Part shown: one piece after another, positions 36,504 through 47,927 of the stretch | Position numbering within the stretch: the stretch's first letter is position 1 | How the letters are laid out: each line of letters starts with the position of its first letter | Source of the DNA: SAR116 cluster bacterium AG-355-O21 | GTDB lineage: Bacteria > Pseudomonadota > Alphaproteobacteria > Thalassobaculales > Thalassobaculaceae | DNA length: 64,000 bases | Direction: 5' to 3' | Assembly (NCBI GenBank): GCA_003280605.1 | Contig: QCEM01000009.1 | Coordinates: 1-64,000 of the forward strand | Translations under genes and position numbers: made by a program | Notes under the pieces: generated by a model | Database searches by the model: none | What the model was told of the DNA's origin: nothing | What the model saw: only the letters and a program-made list of their open reading frames with translations

Positions 36504-37040
36504 TTAGCTGTGATTTTTTTGATTTTCGATTTTTGCCAGCAGCAAATCAGCAACACTAGACGACAGGAAAGGTTTGATATCACCGCCAAGAAAGCCAATT
36601 TCCTTGACCAATCGTGAAGCAATAAACTGATGGCGATCGGAGGCCATCAAAAAGACCGTCTCAACGGTTTGGTTGAGGCGCGCATTCATGCTTGTCATTT
36701 GAAACTCATACTCAAAGTCGGAAACGGCGCGCAGCCCGCGGATAATCACATCGGCATTTAAGCTTTCCGCAAAATGCATCAGCAAGGTTTCAAACGGCGC
36801 TACCTCTATGACGCTGTGAATATCATTTTTCTTATTCTCGGCCATGATCTGGTCGATTTCGTGCTGCACCATTGCGCTGCGTTCTTGCAAGCTGAACAAA
36901 GGCCCTTTACCGGCATTAATGGCGACACCGATGAATAAATGATCAACGATTTTGCTACCGCGGCGGATAATATCAATATGGCCGTTGGTGATCGGGTCAA
37001 ATGTCCCGGGATAAAGCCCAATGCGTTGCTTGTGTTGCAT
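36504..37040 (-). CDS. coaD: phosphopantetheine adenylyltransferase
   Basis: CoaD makes dephospho-CoA from phosphopantetheine and ATP, the penultimate step of CoA synthesis. The 178-residue protein has YPGTFDPITNGHIDIIRRG with the HxGH-like TNGH motif at the N-terminus, VIIRGLRAVSDFEYEFQM in the middle, and FLSSSVADLLLA near the end, corresponding to the ISSS motif. Length is slightly above the usual 160, owing to the C-terminal tail. The gene follows gyrA by 22 bases, as in many alphaproteobacteria. Confidence 0.96.
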   Translation of the reverse strand: MQHKQRIGLYPGTFDPITNGHIDIIRRGSKIVDHLFIGVAINAGKGPLFSLQERSAMVQHEIDQIMAENKKNDIHSVIEVAPFETLLMHFAESLNADVIIRGLRAVSDFEYEFQMTSMNARLNQTVETVFLMASDRHQFIASRLVKEIGFLGGDIKPFLSSSVADLLLAKIENQKNHS

Positions 37041-37062
37041 CCCTTAAACTTTCTTTAATTTT

Positions 37063-39885
37063 TTAATCCTCTGACGGATCAGAATCAGATTCCGAGGCGT
37101 CGTCCCCCGCTGATCCCTCTTGGTCAGAATTTAGAACATTATTTTTTTGATCATCGTCGTCATTATCCTGCTCGGCAGCCGCCGCGTCATCGCCGCCGTT
37201 CTCATCTTCAGCAATTAAACTTACCGAGACAACTTTTTCATTATCTTCAACTCGGAACACCCACACCCCTTGGGTGCGCCGGCCGGCAATGCGGATTTCA
37301 TCAATATTGGTACGAATCACCTGCCCGCCATCGGTAACCAGCATGATCTGATCACTGGTCGCCACCGGGAACGTGGTCACCACGGCGCCATTACGCTCGG
37401 TAATATCGATATTTGCAATCCCTTGGCCGCCGCGCCCGGTCCGGCGATATTCATGTGCCGAAGTGCGTTTGCCCATGCCTTTTTCGGTGACCGTCAGGAT
37501 GAATTCTTCAACGGCGCCAAGTTCGGCGAAACGACTCTCGCTGAGCACGACTTCCGGTGGCTCGATATCGGCGTCATCAACCGTGTCTTCGGTTGCCCGC
37601 CTGAGATGCGCCGCTTGCCGCAAATAAACGTCTCGCTCACTCATATCGGTGCCGGCAACATCTTGATATTGCACGTGACTGAGCACGGACATGGCCACAA
37701 CTTCGTCACCGGTCTGCAGGCGAATACCACGCACCCCCATGGAATCGCGGCCACGGAAAACCCGCACATCGCCAACATGGAATCGGATGGCTTTGCCGGC
37801 GCGGGTTGCCAGCAAGACATCATTGGCATCGGTGCATGGCAAGACGCCGATCAAGCGATCACCGGCATCGAGCTTCATGGCAATTTTACCATTCCGTTTG
37901 ATGTTGGTGAAATCGGACATAGCGTTACGGCGCACGGTGCCTGCGGAGGTTGCAAACATGACCTGCAATTCAGACCATTGCTGTTCATCATCGGGCAGCG
38001 GCATCACGGTTTGGATCCACTCACCCTCTTCCAACGGCAGCAAATTCACCATGGCCTTGCCGCGCGCCTGGGGAGAGGCCAGCGGCAGACGGTAAACTTT
38101 CATCTGATAGACCATGCCACGCGAGGTGAAAAACAGCAGCGGCGTATGGGTATTGGCCACAAACAACCGGCCGACCGTATCCTCGTCCCGCGTTGCCATG
38201 CCGGCACGGCCCTTGCCGCCGCGACGCTGCGCCCGATAAGTGGATAACGGCACACGCTTGATGTAGCCGTTCATCGATACCGTGATCACCATGTCCTCGC
38301 GTTGAATCAAATCTTCGATATCGTGCTCGAATTCCGATTCCAAAAGTTCGGTTCGGCGCGGCGTGTCGGCCTGTTCCTTGGCGGCCACAAGCTCACGACG
38401 CAATTCCTGCATCAACCGCGGACGCGACTGCAAAATATCCAGATAATCCGCGATCTTGTCGCTCAGCTCTTTAGTCTCTTCGACCAGCTTATCGCGCTCC
38501 AAGCCTGTTAGGCGTTGCAGCCGCAGGTCCAGGATGGCCCGTGCTTGCGCCTCCGATAAGCGATAATGACCGGCGATTACTTCATGGCCTGGATCGTCGA
38601 TGAGACGGATAAAATCAGCAACTTCATCGGCCGGCCAGTTTGCCGCCATCAGGCCCTCTCGGGCCGCCGCTGCATCCGGTGCCGCCCGAATTAAGCGGAT
38701 GACCTCGTCGATATTATTCAACGCCACCAACAAACCCGCCAACACATGGGCCCTGTCACGGGCCGCACTCAGCAAATGGCGAGTTCGTCGGGTAATCACC
38801 TCCTCGCGGAAGTTAATGAACGCCTGAATCACGTCACGCAGGTTCATCTGCTCCGGTCGGCCGGCATTCAAGGCCAGCAAATTAACCCCGAACGAGGTTT
38901 GCAGCTGCGTGAAGCGATATAATTGGTTCAAGACCACTTCGCCGACAGCATCGCGTTTCAGTTCGATCACCACCCGAACGCCGTCACGGTCACTTTCATC
39001 ACGCAGGTCAGAAATCCCCTCGACGGTCTTATCGCGGACGATTTCGCCGATTCGCTCAAGCAGTCGCGATTTATTCACCTGATAGGGGATTTCCGTGACA
39101 ACAATCGCCTCACGGTCTTTGCGAATTTCTTCAATGCTGGCTTTGGCGCGGACAACAATCGACCCACGGCCGGTGTGATAGGCATCACGAATCCCTGTTT
39201 TGCCGAGAATCATGCCGCCGGTGGGGAAATCGGGGCCAACCACGAAGCTCATTAATTCATCAACCGTGATGCCCGGATTGTCCACATAGGCGCAGCAAGC
39301 GTCGATCACCTCGCCAACATTATGTGGCGGGATATTGGTGGCCATGCCGACGGCAATGCCGCCTGCGCCGTTCACCAACAAATTTGGATATTCAGCCGGC
39401 AGAACAGCTGGCTCTAACGTCGATTCGTCATAGTTTGGGACAAAATCAACCGTGTCTTTATCAATGTCGCGCAGCAGCAATTCCGCTGCTTTGGCCAAGC
39501 GTGCTTCGGTGTAGCGCATGGCTGCCGGTGGATCGCCATCCATCGAGCCAAAATTTCCCTGGCCGTCGATCAACGGCAGGCGCATGGAGAAGTCCTGCGC
39601 CATTCGCACCATGGCATCATAGATCGCAGTATCCCCATGAGGGTGATACTGGCCCATCACATCACCAACGATCCGCGCCGATTTACGGTATGGTTTGGAC
39701 CAATCGTAACCGCCATCTTTCATGGCATAGAGAATGCGGCGATGCACGGGTTTCAGGCCATCACGCACATCCGGCAGGGCCCGCGAAACAATGACACTCA
39801 TCGCATAGTCGAGATACGACCGCCGCATCTCGTCTTCGATGGTCACCGGGACGATATCAAAATCTGAAGGTGTGTCAGCGCTCAC
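37063..39885 (-). CDS. gyrA: DNA gyrase subunit A
   Basis: GyrA cuts and rejoins DNA in gyrase. The 940-residue protein has the breakage-reunion domain with catalytic Tyr125 ([10 protein letters not shown]). The quinolone-resistance region [15 protein letters not shown] has Thr86 and Asp90 at the positions of E. coli Ser83 and Asp87; Thr is natural in several wild-type species. The C-terminal beta-pinwheel opens with the GyrA box QRRGGKGR, which separates gyrase from ParC. A 45-residue tail very rich in Asp and Glu (about 893-940) ends the protein. coaD follows downstream. Confidence 0.98.
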   Translation of the reverse strand: MSADTPSDFDIVPVTIEDEMRRSYLDYAMSVIVSRALPDVRDGLKPVHRRILYAMKDGGYDWSKPYRKSARIVGDVMGQYHPHGDTAIYDAMVRMAQDFSMRLPLIDGQGNFGSMDGDPPAAMRYTEARLAKAAELLLRDIDKDTVDFVPNYDESTLEPAVLPAEYPNLLVNGAGGIAVGMATNIPPHNVGEVIDACCAYVDNPGITVDELMSFVVGPDFPTGGMILGKTGIRDAYHTGRGSIVVRAKASIEEIRKDREAIVVTEIPYQVNKSRLLERIGEIVRDKTVEGISDLRDESDRDGVRVVIELKRDAVGEVVLNQLYRFTQLQTSFGVNLLALNAGRPEQMNLRDVIQAFINFREEVITRRTRHLLSAARDRAHVLAGLLVALNNIDEVIRLIRAAPDAAAAREGLMAANWPADEVADFIRLIDDPGHEVIAGHYRLSEAQARAILDLRLQRLTGLERDKLVEETKELSDKIADYLDILQSRPRLMQELRRELVAAKEQADTPRRTELLESEFEHDIEDLIQREDMVITVSMNGYIKRVPLSTYRAQRRGGKGRAGMATRDEDTVGRLFVANTHTPLLFFTSRGMVYQMKVYRLPLASPQARGKAMVNLLPLEEGEWIQTVMPLPDDEQQWSELQVMFATSAGTVRRNAMSDFTNIKRNGKIAMKLDAGDRLIGVLPCTDANDVLLATRAGKAIRFHVGDVRVFRGRDSMGVRGIRLQTGDEVVAMSVLSHVQYQDVAGTDMSERDVYLRQAAHLRRATEDTVDDADIEPPEVVLSESRFAELGAVEEFILTVTEKGMGKRTSAHEYRRTGRGGQGIANIDITERNGAVVTTFPVATSDQIMLVTDGGQVIRTNIDEIRIAGRRTQGVWVFRVEDNEKVVSVSLIAEDENGGDDAAAAEQDNDDDDQKNNVLNSDQEGSAGDDASESDSDPSED

Positions 39886-40216
39886 GCAGAAACCATTCTA
39901 TAAGAGTGAACCGGGCGCCGCTGACCGAATACCAACAGAGCCGATGAGATAAAGTTCATAATAACTTTTTCGGACTGTTACCACAAGTTGAATAGGTCAC
40001 TGGGGGCCCAGCTTACGGAATGAAAAAAGGCCTATAAATCAATGATTTTTGAGCCTGCGCAACAGAATCGATCGGGTTATCAGAAACGCCGCATTGTCAA
40101 TGCTGTTTTAGTCGGTTCGGTAAAGCCGAAAGCCCCCGAAAGCGGCCGATAAGATGCCATATGCGGCATTTTGATCAGCACCGCCAAAATCGCCACGGCG
40201 GCGCATAAAACGGCGA
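39886..40216. other. 331-base intergenic stretch between ssb and gyrA
   Basis: No gene is seen. The part nearest gyrA holds its probable promoter (39958-39986). The remainder, up to the ssb stop, contains CCCCCGAAAGCGGCC-like GC-rich segments but no convincing intrinsic terminator for ssb. Confidence 0.5.
39958..39986 (-). promoter_or_regulatory. probable gyrA promoter
   Basis: On the minus strand TTGTGG (39986-39981), a 17-base spacer and TATTAT (39963-39958) form a good sigma-70-type promoter. Transcription would begin near 39951, giving a leader of about 65 nt before the gyrA ATG at 39885. Confidence 0.6.
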
Positions 40217-40705
40217 TTAAAACGGGATCTCATCATCGAGGTCATTTGGGCCGCCAACCGGTGCCGGGGCGTCATAGCCACCGGTTTGCTGTTGACCGCC
40301 GCCATAGCCGCCGTCACTGCTGCCGCCATAGCCGCCGCCACCGCCGCCCTCGCCGCGGCCATCAAGCATGGTCAACTCACCGCGATAGCGCTGCAAAACC
40401 ACCTCAGTGGTGTATTTGTCCTGGCCGTTTTGATCAGTCCATTTGCGGGTTTGCAAGGCGCCTTCAAGATACACTTTTGAGCCTTTGCGCAGATATTGCT
40501 CAGCGACCTTGCCGAGGTTCTCGTTAAAAATCACCACCCGATGCCATTCGGTACGCTCACGGCGTTCACCGGAATTACGGTCTTTCCAACTTTCGGAGGT
40601 GGCAATCGACAAATTAACAATTTTCATCCCGTCCTGGGTTGAGCGCACCTCCGGGTCGCGCCCGAGATTTCCGATCAGCGTGACCTTGTTTAAACTGCCT
40701 GCCAT
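40217..40705 (-). CDS. ssb: single-stranded DNA-binding protein
   Basis: SSB coats single-stranded DNA during replication and repair. The 162-residue protein has an OB-fold domain at 1-110 ([40 protein letters not shown], then [38 protein letters not shown]), a glycine-rich linker with many GG and YGG repeats, and the acidic partner-binding tip DLDDEIPF. It is divergent from uvrA, the arrangement known from many bacteria. A possible promoter lies at 40762-40790. Confidence 0.98.
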   Translation of the reverse strand: MAGSLNKVTLIGNLGRDPEVRSTQDGMKIVNLSIATSESWKDRNSGERRERTEWHRVVIFNENLGKVAEQYLRKGSKVYLEGALQTRKWTDQNGQDKYTTEVVLQRYRGELTMLDGRGEGGGGGGYGGSSDGGYGGGQQQTGGYDAPAPVGGPNDLDDEIPF

Positions 40706-41034
40706 TGGCCCATGCCTCCATTTGTCGGGTCAGATACTGACCGAATCTGTGATCAGCTGATGTGATAGCACATCCCCGCCGTCAGTCGAAAGATTTCCAG
40801 CCGAGCGGCAATCTTAACAAAGCCGCAGCGCTGGTGCCGCAAAAATCAAACAAGATTCTGAAGAAAGTGCCTATAACTCATTATTATTAGTATTTTTTGT
40901 TTATTGCTCCCCATGCAAACGTCACCCTTAGGACTTATCATTTGCACCGTGCGCACTATCCTTTTAGGTTCATGTTTTAGTTTGTCACGGCGGCCCTGGT
41001 GGTGCGCCCTGGCGTCGCAAAAGTGACGGGCCCT
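40706..41034. other. 329-base divergent ssb-uvrA promoter region
   Basis: Contains the probable ssb promoter (40762-40790) and presumably the uvrA promoter. A 10-bp palindrome ATCAGCTGAT (40752-40761) lies just downstream of the ssb -10. Only one GTTC half-site is present (near 40970), so I do not call an SOS box. No ORF is supported. Confidence 0.55.
40762..40790 (-). promoter_or_regulatory. possible ssb promoter
   Basis: On the minus strand TTCGAC (40790-40785), 17 bases and TATCAC (40767-40762) with TGC just before the -10 resemble an extended sigma-70 promoter. A start near 40755 would leave a leader of about 50 nt before ssb. Confidence 0.4.
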
Positions 41035-43908
41035 ATGGATATCGATTCGCAACTAAAAGTCATCCGCGTTCGCGGCGCCCGTGAACATAACTTGCAGGAT
41101 GTTGACGTCGACCTGCCGCGCAATCAATTGGTGGTGCTGACCGGGTTAAGCGGCTCGGGCAAGTCGTCGCTTGCCTTCGACACGATTTATGCCGAAGGTC
41201 AACGTCGCTACGTTGAAAGTCTATCGGCTTACGCCCGGCAATTTTTGGAATTGATGGAAAAGCCCGATGTGGACTTGATTGAAGGCTTATCGCCGGCAAT
41301 TTCAATCGAGCAAAAAACAACATCGCGGAACCCACGCTCGACCGTCGGCACCGTCACCGAAATCTATGACTATTTGCGGTTGCTGTTCGCCCGTATCGGC
41401 ATCCCCTATTCGCCGACCACCGGCCTGCCGATTGAAAGCCAAACCGTCAGCCAAATGGTTGACCGGATCATGGCACTGCCGGAAGGCACGCGGCTGTACT
41501 TGTTGGCCCCCGTGGTGCGCGGCCGCAAGGGCGAATACCGCAAGGAGCTGGCAGCACTGGCCAAACGCGGCTTTCAACGGGTGAAAGTTGATGGCGTGAT
41601 CAACCTGATTGAAGACGTGCCGGCGCTCAACAAGAAGGTTAAACACGACATCGAGGTGGTGGTTGATCGTATTGTGGTCCGCGATGGCATTGCCACACGA
41701 CTTGCCGACTCGATTGAAACCGCTCTTGAGATTTCGGATGGTTTGCTGTTTGCGGAGGTTGCCGACAGTGATGAGCGGCATACATTTTCCGCCAAATTCG
41801 CCTGCCCTGTCTCCGGTTTCACGATTGACGAGATTGAGCCCAGATTATTCTCGTTCAACAATCCTTTCGGGGCCTGTGCGAGCTGTGACGGCCTTGGTAC
41901 ACGGATGTATTTTGACGCCGATTTGATCGTCCCTGAACCAGAACGTAGCCTGGCAAACGGGGCCATTGCGCCATGGGCAAACAGCACGTCGAAATATTAT
42001 GGTCAAACCCTCGAAAGCTTGGGCCGGCATTACGATTTCAACGTCAAGACAGCGTTTCGGGACTTGCCGGCCGAGGTTCAGCGCGTGTTGCTTTATGGCA
42101 GCGGCACAACGGCAATTTCGATGACCTATGATGACGGCCACCGCAGTTACAAAACCAGTAAACCGTTTGAAGGTGTTGCCACCAACTTAGAACGCCGCTT
42201 CAAAGAAACTGATTCCGCCTGGGTGCGTGATGAATTGAGCCGCTATCAGAGCATTGACAAATGTGAGGCCTGTAATGGCCAACGCTTAAAGCCTGAGGCT
42301 CTGGCCGTGCGCATTGCGGGCCTCACGATCAGCGACATCACCGAATTTTCAATTTTGGAAGCAGGTGCGTGGTTCTTGAACCTTGATGAAACCTTGACGG
42401 CCAAAGAATCGGAAATTGCCGCGCGGATTTTGAAGGAAATCAACGAACGGCTTGGGTTTTTGAACAATGTCGGTCTGGAATACCTAAGCCTGTCGCAGAT
42501 GTCAGGCACATTGTCAGGTGGTGAAAGTCAGCGGATTCGCTTGGCCTCGCAGATTGGCTCCGGGCTGACCGGCGTACTTTATGTGTTGGACGAGCCGTCG
42601 ATCGGTTTGCATCAGCGCGACAATGATCGTTTGCTTGGCACCCTGCGGCGGTTGCGCGACCTTGGCAATACGGTGATCGTTGTTGAACATGACGAAGACG
42701 CCATTCGCAGCGCCGATTATCTGGTTGATATGGGCCCCGGTGCCGGTGTCCATGGCGGACATGTTGTTGCCGCCGGCGCGCCCGAGGAGGTGATGCGGGT
42801 GCCGGAAAGTCTGACCGGCCAGTATCTCACCGGTTTTCGGCAGATCGCGATTCCCGCCAAACGCCGAAAAGCGAAACGTGGCCGCAAGCTGACGATGAAG
42901 GGTGCCCGCGCCAACAACCTGCAGAATATTAACGTCGACTTTCCCCTAGGGGTTTTCACCGCTGTCACCGGGGTAAGTGGCGGCGGCAAGTCGACCTTGG
43001 TGATCGAGACTCTTTGGAAAGCCCTTGCCCGGCGGATCCATAAAGCCCGCGAAGCACCTGCGGCCCATGACGAAATTACCGGTTGGGAATTGATCGATAA
43101 GGTTGTTGATATTGATCAATCGCCGATTGGCCGAACGCCGCGGTCAAACCCTGCCACCTACACCGGCGCCTTCACGCCGATCCGTGACTGGTTTGCGGGC
43201 TTACCGGAATCGCAAGCACGTGGTTACGCCCCAGGGCGGTTCTCGTTCAATGTCAAAGGCGGTCGCTGTGAAGCTTGTCAGGGCGACGGTGTGATCAAAA
43301 TTGAAATGCACTTCTTACCTGACGTTTATGTGCAATGTGATGTTTGCCATGGGCAGCGCTATAACCGGGAAACCTTAGAAGTCCGGTTTAAGGATAAATC
43401 GATTGCCGATGTGCTGGATATGACCGTCGAAGAAGGTGCAGAATTCTTCAAGGCCGTGCCGTCAATCCGCGATAAACTGGTGACGCTTGAACAGGTTGGC
43501 TTAAGCTATGTCAAAATCGGTCAACCGGCGACGACCCTATCCGGCGGCGAGGCACAGCGCGTCAAGCTTGCCAAAGAGCTGTCACGGCGGGCCACAGGCA
43601 AAACACTTTACATCCTCGATGAGCCAACCACCGGTTTGCATTTTGAAGATGTGCGCAAACTCCTCGATGTGTTGCAGGTGTTGGTTGACCAAGGCAATAC
43701 CGTGATCGTGATCGAGCATAATCTGGAAGTCATTAAGACCGCTGACTGGATCATCGATCTTGGACCAGAGGGCGGCGCCGGCGGTGGCCGCTTAGTGGCT
43801 GCCGGGACACCTGAGACGGTTGCAAAAACTTCCGAAAGCGTCACTGGTCACTACCTTGGCCGCTATCTTGGTATCAGCAGTCCTGAAAACGCGCTTAAAA
43901 GCGCCTAG
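41035..43908 (+). CDS. uvrA: UvrABC excision repair ATPase subunit A
   Basis: UvrA scans DNA for bulky lesions and loads UvrB. From ATG 41035 the protein is 957 residues, normal length; an in-frame GTG at 40999 is also possible. Both ABC modules are present: [26 protein letters not shown] (about 34-60) and [19 protein letters not shown]; then [15 protein letters not shown] (about 645) and [15 protein letters not shown]. The second zinc finger is intact (CEACQGDG...CDVCHGQR). The first is reduced to one Cys plus CASC, a variant that appears normal for alphaproteobacteria. It is divergent from ssb. Confidence 0.98.
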   Translation: MDIDSQLKVIRVRGAREHNLQDVDVDLPRNQLVVLTGLSGSGKSSLAFDTIYAEGQRRYVESLSAYARQFLELMEKPDVDLIEGLSPAISIEQKTTSRNPRSTVGTVTEIYDYLRLLFARIGIPYSPTTGLPIESQTVSQMVDRIMALPEGTRLYLLAPVVRGRKGEYRKELAALAKRGFQRVKVDGVINLIEDVPALNKKVKHDIEVVVDRIVVRDGIATRLADSIETALEISDGLLFAEVADSDERHTFSAKFACPVSGFTIDEIEPRLFSFNNPFGACASCDGLGTRMYFDADLIVPEPERSLANGAIAPWANSTSKYYGQTLESLGRHYDFNVKTAFRDLPAEVQRVLLYGSGTTAISMTYDDGHRSYKTSKPFEGVATNLERRFKETDSAWVRDELSRYQSIDKCEACNGQRLKPEALAVRIAGLTISDITEFSILEAGAWFLNLDETLTAKESEIAARILKEINERLGFLNNVGLEYLSLSQMSGTLSGGESQRIRLASQIGSGLTGVLYVLDEPSIGLHQRDNDRLLGTLRRLRDLGNTVIVVEHDEDAIRSADYLVDMGPGAGVHGGHVVAAGAPEEVMRVPESLTGQYLTGFRQIAIPAKRRKAKRGRKLTMKGARANNLQNINVDFPLGVFTAVTGVSGGGKSTLVIETLWKALARRIHKAREAPAAHDEITGWELIDKVVDIDQSPIGRTPRSNPATYTGAFTPIRDWFAGLPESQARGYAPGRFSFNVKGGRCEACQGDGVIKIEMHFLPDVYVQCDVCHGQRYNRETLEVRFKDKSIADVLDMTVEEGAEFFKAVPSIRDKLVTLEQVGLSYVKIGQPATTLSGGEAQRVKLAKELSRRATGKTLYILDEPTTGLHFEDVRKLLDVLQVLVDQGNTVIVIEHNLEVIKTADWIIDLGPEGGAGGGRLVAAGTPETVAKTSESVTGHYLGRYLGISSPENALKSA

Positions 43909-43976
43909 GTCTTGCCGCTTGCGTCGCAAACGGTTATGCCGGGGAACAGTTAACCCGTCTCGATTGGGAGCCTTCG

Positions 43977-45344
43977 ATGGACAATACTTCGCGCCCGCTA
44001 CATGTGATCGGCGGCGGCCTTGCCGGCTCTGAAGCGGCCTGGCAATTGGCCACGGCCGGTCACGCCGTTGTGCTGCATGAAATGCGCCCGGAGCGGATGA
44101 CCGATGCGCATATTACCCATGGCCTAGCAGAACTTGTTTGCTCCAATTCGTTTCGTTCCGATGATTGGCAAAATAACGCTGTTGGCCTGCTGCACCGGGA
44201 ATTACGGCAGGCCGGCTCCTTGATCATGGAGGCGGCGGATGAACACCGGGTTCCTGCCGGCTCGGCGCTTGCCGTCGATCGCGTTGGCTTTTCTGAAGCC
44301 GTTGAAGCGCGGATCACCGCTCACCCATTGATCCAGGTTGAGCGGGCCGAGGTCAAAGGCCTGCCACCGGCCGATTGGGGGCCGGCAATCATCGCCACAG
44401 GACCGCTCACCTCGCCTGATCTGGCGGCCGGTATTGCCGCCGTCACAGGTGAAGACGCGCTGGCATTTTTCGATGCCATTGCCCCGATTGTCCATCGTGA
44501 CAGTATTGATTTCGATAAGGCCTGGTTTCAATCGCGCTACGATAAATCGGACCCGAACGGCGACGGCGCCGATTATATCAATTGCCCCCTAGACCGCGGG
44601 CAATATGAGGCCTTTGTGAACGAACTGCTCAGCGGTGATAAGATTGCATTTCACGAATGGGAACAGAATACACCGTATTTTGAAGGCTGTATGCCAGTTG
44701 AAGTCATGGCCTCACGCGGTCCGGAAACACTGCGTCACGGGCCGCTGAAACCTGTCGGCCTGACCAACCCACACAACCCGGATAAACCATATGCCGTGAT
44801 CCAGTTACGCCAGGATAACAAACTTGGCACGCTGTATAATATTGTCGGCTTTCAAACCAAACTGCGCCATGGTGAGCAAGTGCGCATCCTGCGCAGCGTC
44901 CCAGGCCTAGAAAAAGCTGAATTTGCCCGCCTTGGCGGCCTGCACAGAAATACATTTATCAATGGACCAAAACTGTTAACCGCCGATCTTCGCCTCAAGA
45001 ATGAGCCGCGATTGCGGTTTGCAGGGCAGATTACCGGCGTCGAAGGCTATGTGGAAAGCACGGCCATGGGGTTGCTGGCGGCGCGTTTCTTAAATGCTGA
45101 ACTAACCGGTCAAACCTGCACCCAGCCCCCCTTAACCACAGCGCTCGGTGCGCTGTTATCGCATGTCACCGGCGGCGGCGACGCCAAAACCTTTCAGCCA
45201 ATGAATGTGAATTTTGGGCTTTTTCCGCCGCCCGCTGAAGTGGTCAATAAAGCCGGCAAGCTGCGGCCGCTAAAAGGTGTTGACCGCCGCCGGGCGATGA
45301 CCGCGCGGGCAGCCGAAGATTTTATCAACTGGCTACCTTCCTAA
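43977..45344 (+). CDS. trmFO: FAD/folate-dependent tRNA (uracil-54-C5)-methyltransferase
   Basis: TrmFO methylates U54 of tRNA to ribothymidine using methylenetetrahydrofolate and FADH2. The 455-residue protein begins with the Rossmann motif [17 protein letters not shown] and contains [25 protein letters not shown] with the conserved cysteine, [18 protein letters not shown] with the second catalytic cysteine, and [29 protein letters not shown] precedes the ATG. It is convergent with the NDUFAF6-like gene, 8 bases apart. Confidence 0.97.
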   Translation: MDNTSRPLHVIGGGLAGSEAAWQLATAGHAVVLHEMRPERMTDAHITHGLAELVCSNSFRSDDWQNNAVGLLHRELRQAGSLIMEAADEHRVPAGSALAVDRVGFSEAVEARITAHPLIQVERAEVKGLPPADWGPAIIATGPLTSPDLAAGIAAVTGEDALAFFDAIAPIVHRDSIDFDKAWFQSRYDKSDPNGDGADYINCPLDRGQYEAFVNELLSGDKIAFHEWEQNTPYFEGCMPVEVMASRGPETLRHGPLKPVGLTNPHNPDKPYAVIQLRQDNKLGTLYNIVGFQTKLRHGEQVRILRSVPGLEKAEFARLGGLHRNTFINGPKLLTADLRLKNEPRLRFAGQITGVEGYVESTAMGLLAARFLNAELTGQTCTQPPLTTALGALLSHVTGGGDAKTFQPMNVNFGLFPPPAEVVNKAGKLRPLKGVDRRRAMTARAAEDFINWLPS

Positions 45345-45352
45345 CCGCAGGT

Positions 45353-46195
45353 TTACCGACCTGTCCAAGCCCGCCAGCTGAGGGCGAATAAGGCGCCGGT
45401 ATCAGGGGCTATTAAGCGGCCGTCAAAAGGGTTATGGCCCACCGCTTGAAAGCGTTTTTGCAAGCGTCCCGCCATAATCGCCAGATAGCCAACCGCGCGT
45501 GCCTGGCGGCCATGCCCCCGGGCCTTTGTCATCCAGGGTACAGCTGCCGCCAGAACCTCGGCAACTGCCGCCCGCAAGGGATCGCTATCGGTGCCGCCGA
45601 TAATTTCCTGTGGCGTCAAGTCATGGCGTGCCATCACATCGCTTGGCAGCACCATCTCAGCATATTGGGCATGAAACCCTAAACTTTGGAGCTGTCCGGC
45701 CATGGCCCAAGCGGTTGCTGCGGCAAGCGCCGCTTGGCGGGCCTCCGGTGCGCTCACCTGTAGACAATCAAGCATCGCTGCCGCCAGTGCTTCGGCAGGC
45801 CGGCGGGCCGCTTTTGTGTAAGCTTCTATATCGGCAGGTTGGGTTGCCTCAACCTCATCTTCGCGAGCATCAATCATGGCCGAAAGTGCCGAGCTGGCAA
45901 CGCCTGAATTGGCCTTAAGCAGCGCTGCCAAGCTTTCAACAACGTCGTGGCGGCGACACTCACCACCGGCGATTTCGGTCAACACCTCACGCCACCACGC
46001 CAACCGAATATGTGCCAGCATCGGCTCGCTGACCCGGTCAACAGCTTGCGCCAGCTCATGATGAAAAGCAATTAAGCCAAAGAGCTGTTGGCGTTTGTCG
46101 GCAGGTGCGAACAAACTGCAGGTATAACGCGCAGGATCGCGTTGACGCACCAACAGGCGGACACGCTCGCGCCTTTCGTTTACACTCACGGTCAT
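45353..46195 (-). CDS. squalene/phytoene synthase-fold protein, NDUFAF6-like
   Basis: The 280-residue protein has the squalene/phytoene synthase fold but resembles NDUFAF6, a complex I assembly factor, more than a prenyl synthase. It has ARYTCSLFAPADKRQQLFGLIAFHHELAQAVDRVSEP, then HIRLAWWREVLTEIAGG, the NDUFAF6-type signature. The two DxxxD-rich catalytic clusters of true synthases are incomplete (VDRVSEP replaces the first). A neighbouring Mth938/NDUFAF3-like gene supports a complex I role. Enzymatic activity is unlikely. It is divergent from hpnC, 32 bases apart. Confidence 0.82.
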   Translation of the reverse strand: MTVSVNERRERVRLLVRQRDPARYTCSLFAPADKRQQLFGLIAFHHELAQAVDRVSEPMLAHIRLAWWREVLTEIAGGECRRHDVVESLAALLKANSGVASSALSAMIDAREDEVEATQPADIEAYTKAARRPAEALAAAMLDCLQVSAPEARQAALAAATAWAMAGQLQSLGFHAQYAEMVLPSDVMARHDLTPQEIIGGTDSDPLRAAVAEVLAAAVPWMTKARGHGRQARAVGYLAIMAGRLQKRFQAVGHNPFDGRLIAPDTGALFALSWRAWTGR

Positions 46196-46227
46196 GTCAC
46201 AAAAATTACCTTTAGCCAGAGCCAGAC

Positions 46228-47049
46228 GTGATCATAGATAACAACATGGCGGAGAATGCGCGAATACCAAGGGAAGATTTTCCCATTTTGTCGATCTTTT
46301 TAGATCGCCGCGCCCGTGCGCCGGTGCAGGCGCTATATAAATTTGCCCGCGCCGGCGATGACATCGCTGATGATCCATTGAAAACTGCCGACCAACGGCA
46401 AAATGATTTGCTCATTTTTCGCCAAGCCTTGGCAGGCAGTGGTTCCCAACCGCAAGTCGACGCGCTGCGTTTCGCCGTTAACGGCGATGAAAAACTGCTG
46501 CGTCACGGTGCCGCTCTGCTAACGGCTTTTGAAAATGATCAACATAAGACACGGTTCACCGATTGCGCCGATTTGGAAGACTATTACCGTTTCAGCGCCA
46601 ATCCTGTTGGGCGCTTTCTTGCTGACCTGTATGGTCAAGATGCCAACATTTACCAATATACCGACGCACTTTGTACAGGCCTTGGTCTGATCACCAATTT
46701 ACGCGATTGCGGCGATGATCTGCGCGACCTTGATCGGATCTACATCCCCCTCGCCCTTTTAGATCGCCATGGGGTAAACGAGGCAGACCTGCTCAAACGG
46801 CAGCAAACGACTGCTTTAAAAGCGCTGTTTGCGGCGCAGCTAGCATGGGGCAGCCGAAAAATTACGACCGCCTTGGCGGGGGCGACACAAATCCGCTCGA
46901 AAAACCTACGGCGACATTTTTATCTCGCTGCACGCTGCGGCTTGCGGCTTGCCCGGAAAATGCGCCGGCGTGATATTTTGCGCCAAAAGGTCAATCTTCA
47001 TGGCGGCGATATGGCCCTTTGTCTGCTCTCGGCGTGCTGGCGCACATGA
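46228..47049 (+). CDS. hpnC: squalene synthase HpnC (hopanoid pathway)
   Basis: HpnC converts hydroxysqualene-type intermediates in the three-enzyme HpnCDE route from farnesyl diphosphate to squalene. The protein (273 residues from GTG 46228, 267 from ATG 46246) opens with REDFPILSIFLDRRARAPVQALYKFARAGDDIADDP, whose FARAGDDIAD is the first aspartate-rich motif. YYRFSANPVGRFLADLYG and LGLITNLRDCGDDLRDLDRIYIP carry the second. It is distinct from HpnD by its N-terminal motif. The stop overlaps the hpnD ATG by four bases. Confidence 0.92.
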   Translation: MIIDNNMAENARIPREDFPILSIFLDRRARAPVQALYKFARAGDDIADDPLKTADQRQNDLLIFRQALAGSGSQPQVDALRFAVNGDEKLLRHGAALLTAFENDQHKTRFTDCADLEDYYRFSANPVGRFLADLYGQDANIYQYTDALCTGLGLITNLRDCGDDLRDLDRIYIPLALLDRHGVNEADLLKRQQTTALKALFAAQLAWGSRKITTALAGATQIRSKNLRRHFYLAARCGLRLARKMRRRDILRQKVNLHGGDMALCLLSACWRT

Positions 47050-47927
47050 CGGCGGCCATTGATCCATTAACACCTGAGGGGTTTCTGCCACGGCAAATCG
47101 GCAAAAACGCCCGCAGCTCATTCCGCTTTGCCATGGCCGCGCTGGCGCCGATGGAACGCCGGGCGGCACTGGCTGTTTATGGGTTTTGCCGGGTGATCGA
47201 TGACATTGCTGACGGCGATTTACCGCGATCAGAAAAGCTTGCTCGGCTGGCTGCCTGGCAAGAGGCAATCAACGATTGGCAAAATGGCGATACAAGCCAT
47301 CATTTCAGCGCGCTCATGGCCGATGACCCGATTTTAAGTAAACTACCGCCATCGGCGTTTTTGCAGTTGATTGACGGCATGCTGAAAGATGCTTCAGGAC
47401 CGCCCGAGATCCACAGTTTTGATGATCTACTGCGGTATTGCGGGCTTGTTTCGGTGCCTGTCGGGACACTCTACCTGCATATTTTAAAAGTTGCCGATGA
47501 AGCCTTGCCGGCGTTGGCGACAGCTCTTGGAGAAGCGGTGCAGATCACTAATATTCTGCGTGACATCCCCGAAGATTTGCAGCTTGGGCGCTGCTACCTG
47601 CCGCGGCAATGGCTGCATCATGGCGGCGTGCAGCTGCTCCAAGACCCGGAATTAGACGCAGTCTTTCAACGTTTGCATCAAGCTGCCGGCCGCCGTTATC
47701 AGGAGTCACGGCTGTTAACCGCGCAATTGAGCGATTTCAACGCCCGTATCGGCGTCGGCATGATCCACGACAGCTATGAAATTCTGCACCGGATGATCGC
47801 CGGCCTGCCGCAACGCGGTTTCCGCCCGTTACGGTTTCAACGCGCCCGACGGTTGAGCCGAACCGCCGCTGCCGTTTTACCGGCCTATTTGCGACGCCTT
47901 GCCTTGAGTGCCGTCAAAAAGCTCTAA
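47046..47927 (+). CDS. hpnD: presqualene diphosphate synthase HpnD
   Basis: HpnD condenses two farnesyl diphosphates to presqualene diphosphate. From ATG 47046 (293 residues) it shows NARSSFRFAMAALAPMERRAALAVYGFCRVIDDIADGD, with the aspartate-rich FCRVIDDIAD. YCGLVSVPVGTLYLHIL and GEAVQITNILRDIPEDLQLGRCYLP, the second aspartate motif NILRDIPED, follow. The start is set by the ATGA overlap with hpnC. The third enzyme, squalene dehydrogenase HpnE, is not in this window. Confidence 0.93.
   Translation: MTAAIDPLTPEGFLPRQIGKNARSSFRFAMAALAPMERRAALAVYGFCRVIDDIADGDLPRSEKLARLAAWQEAINDWQNGDTSHHFSALMADDPILSKLPPSAFLQLIDGMLKDASGPPEIHSFDDLLRYCGLVSVPVGTLYLHILKVADEALPALATALGEAVQITNILRDIPEDLQLGRCYLPRQWLHHGGVQLLQDPELDAVFQRLHQAAGRRYQESRLLTAQLSDFNARIGVGMIHDSYEILHRMIAGLPQRGFRPLRFQRARRLSRTAAAVLPAYLRRLALSAVKKL

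Noticed and set aside
37270-38247. Long open frame antisense to gyrA (325 codons)
   Set aside because: It mirrors the codon bias of gyrA, has no family signature and no ribosome site. gyrA itself is certain.
40960-40990. Possible SOS box upstream of uvrA (GTTCATGTTTTAGTTTG)
   Set aside because: Only one GTTC half-site; the second would be GTTT at N8 spacing, so it does not match the GTTC-N7-GTTC consensus met perfectly at lexA.
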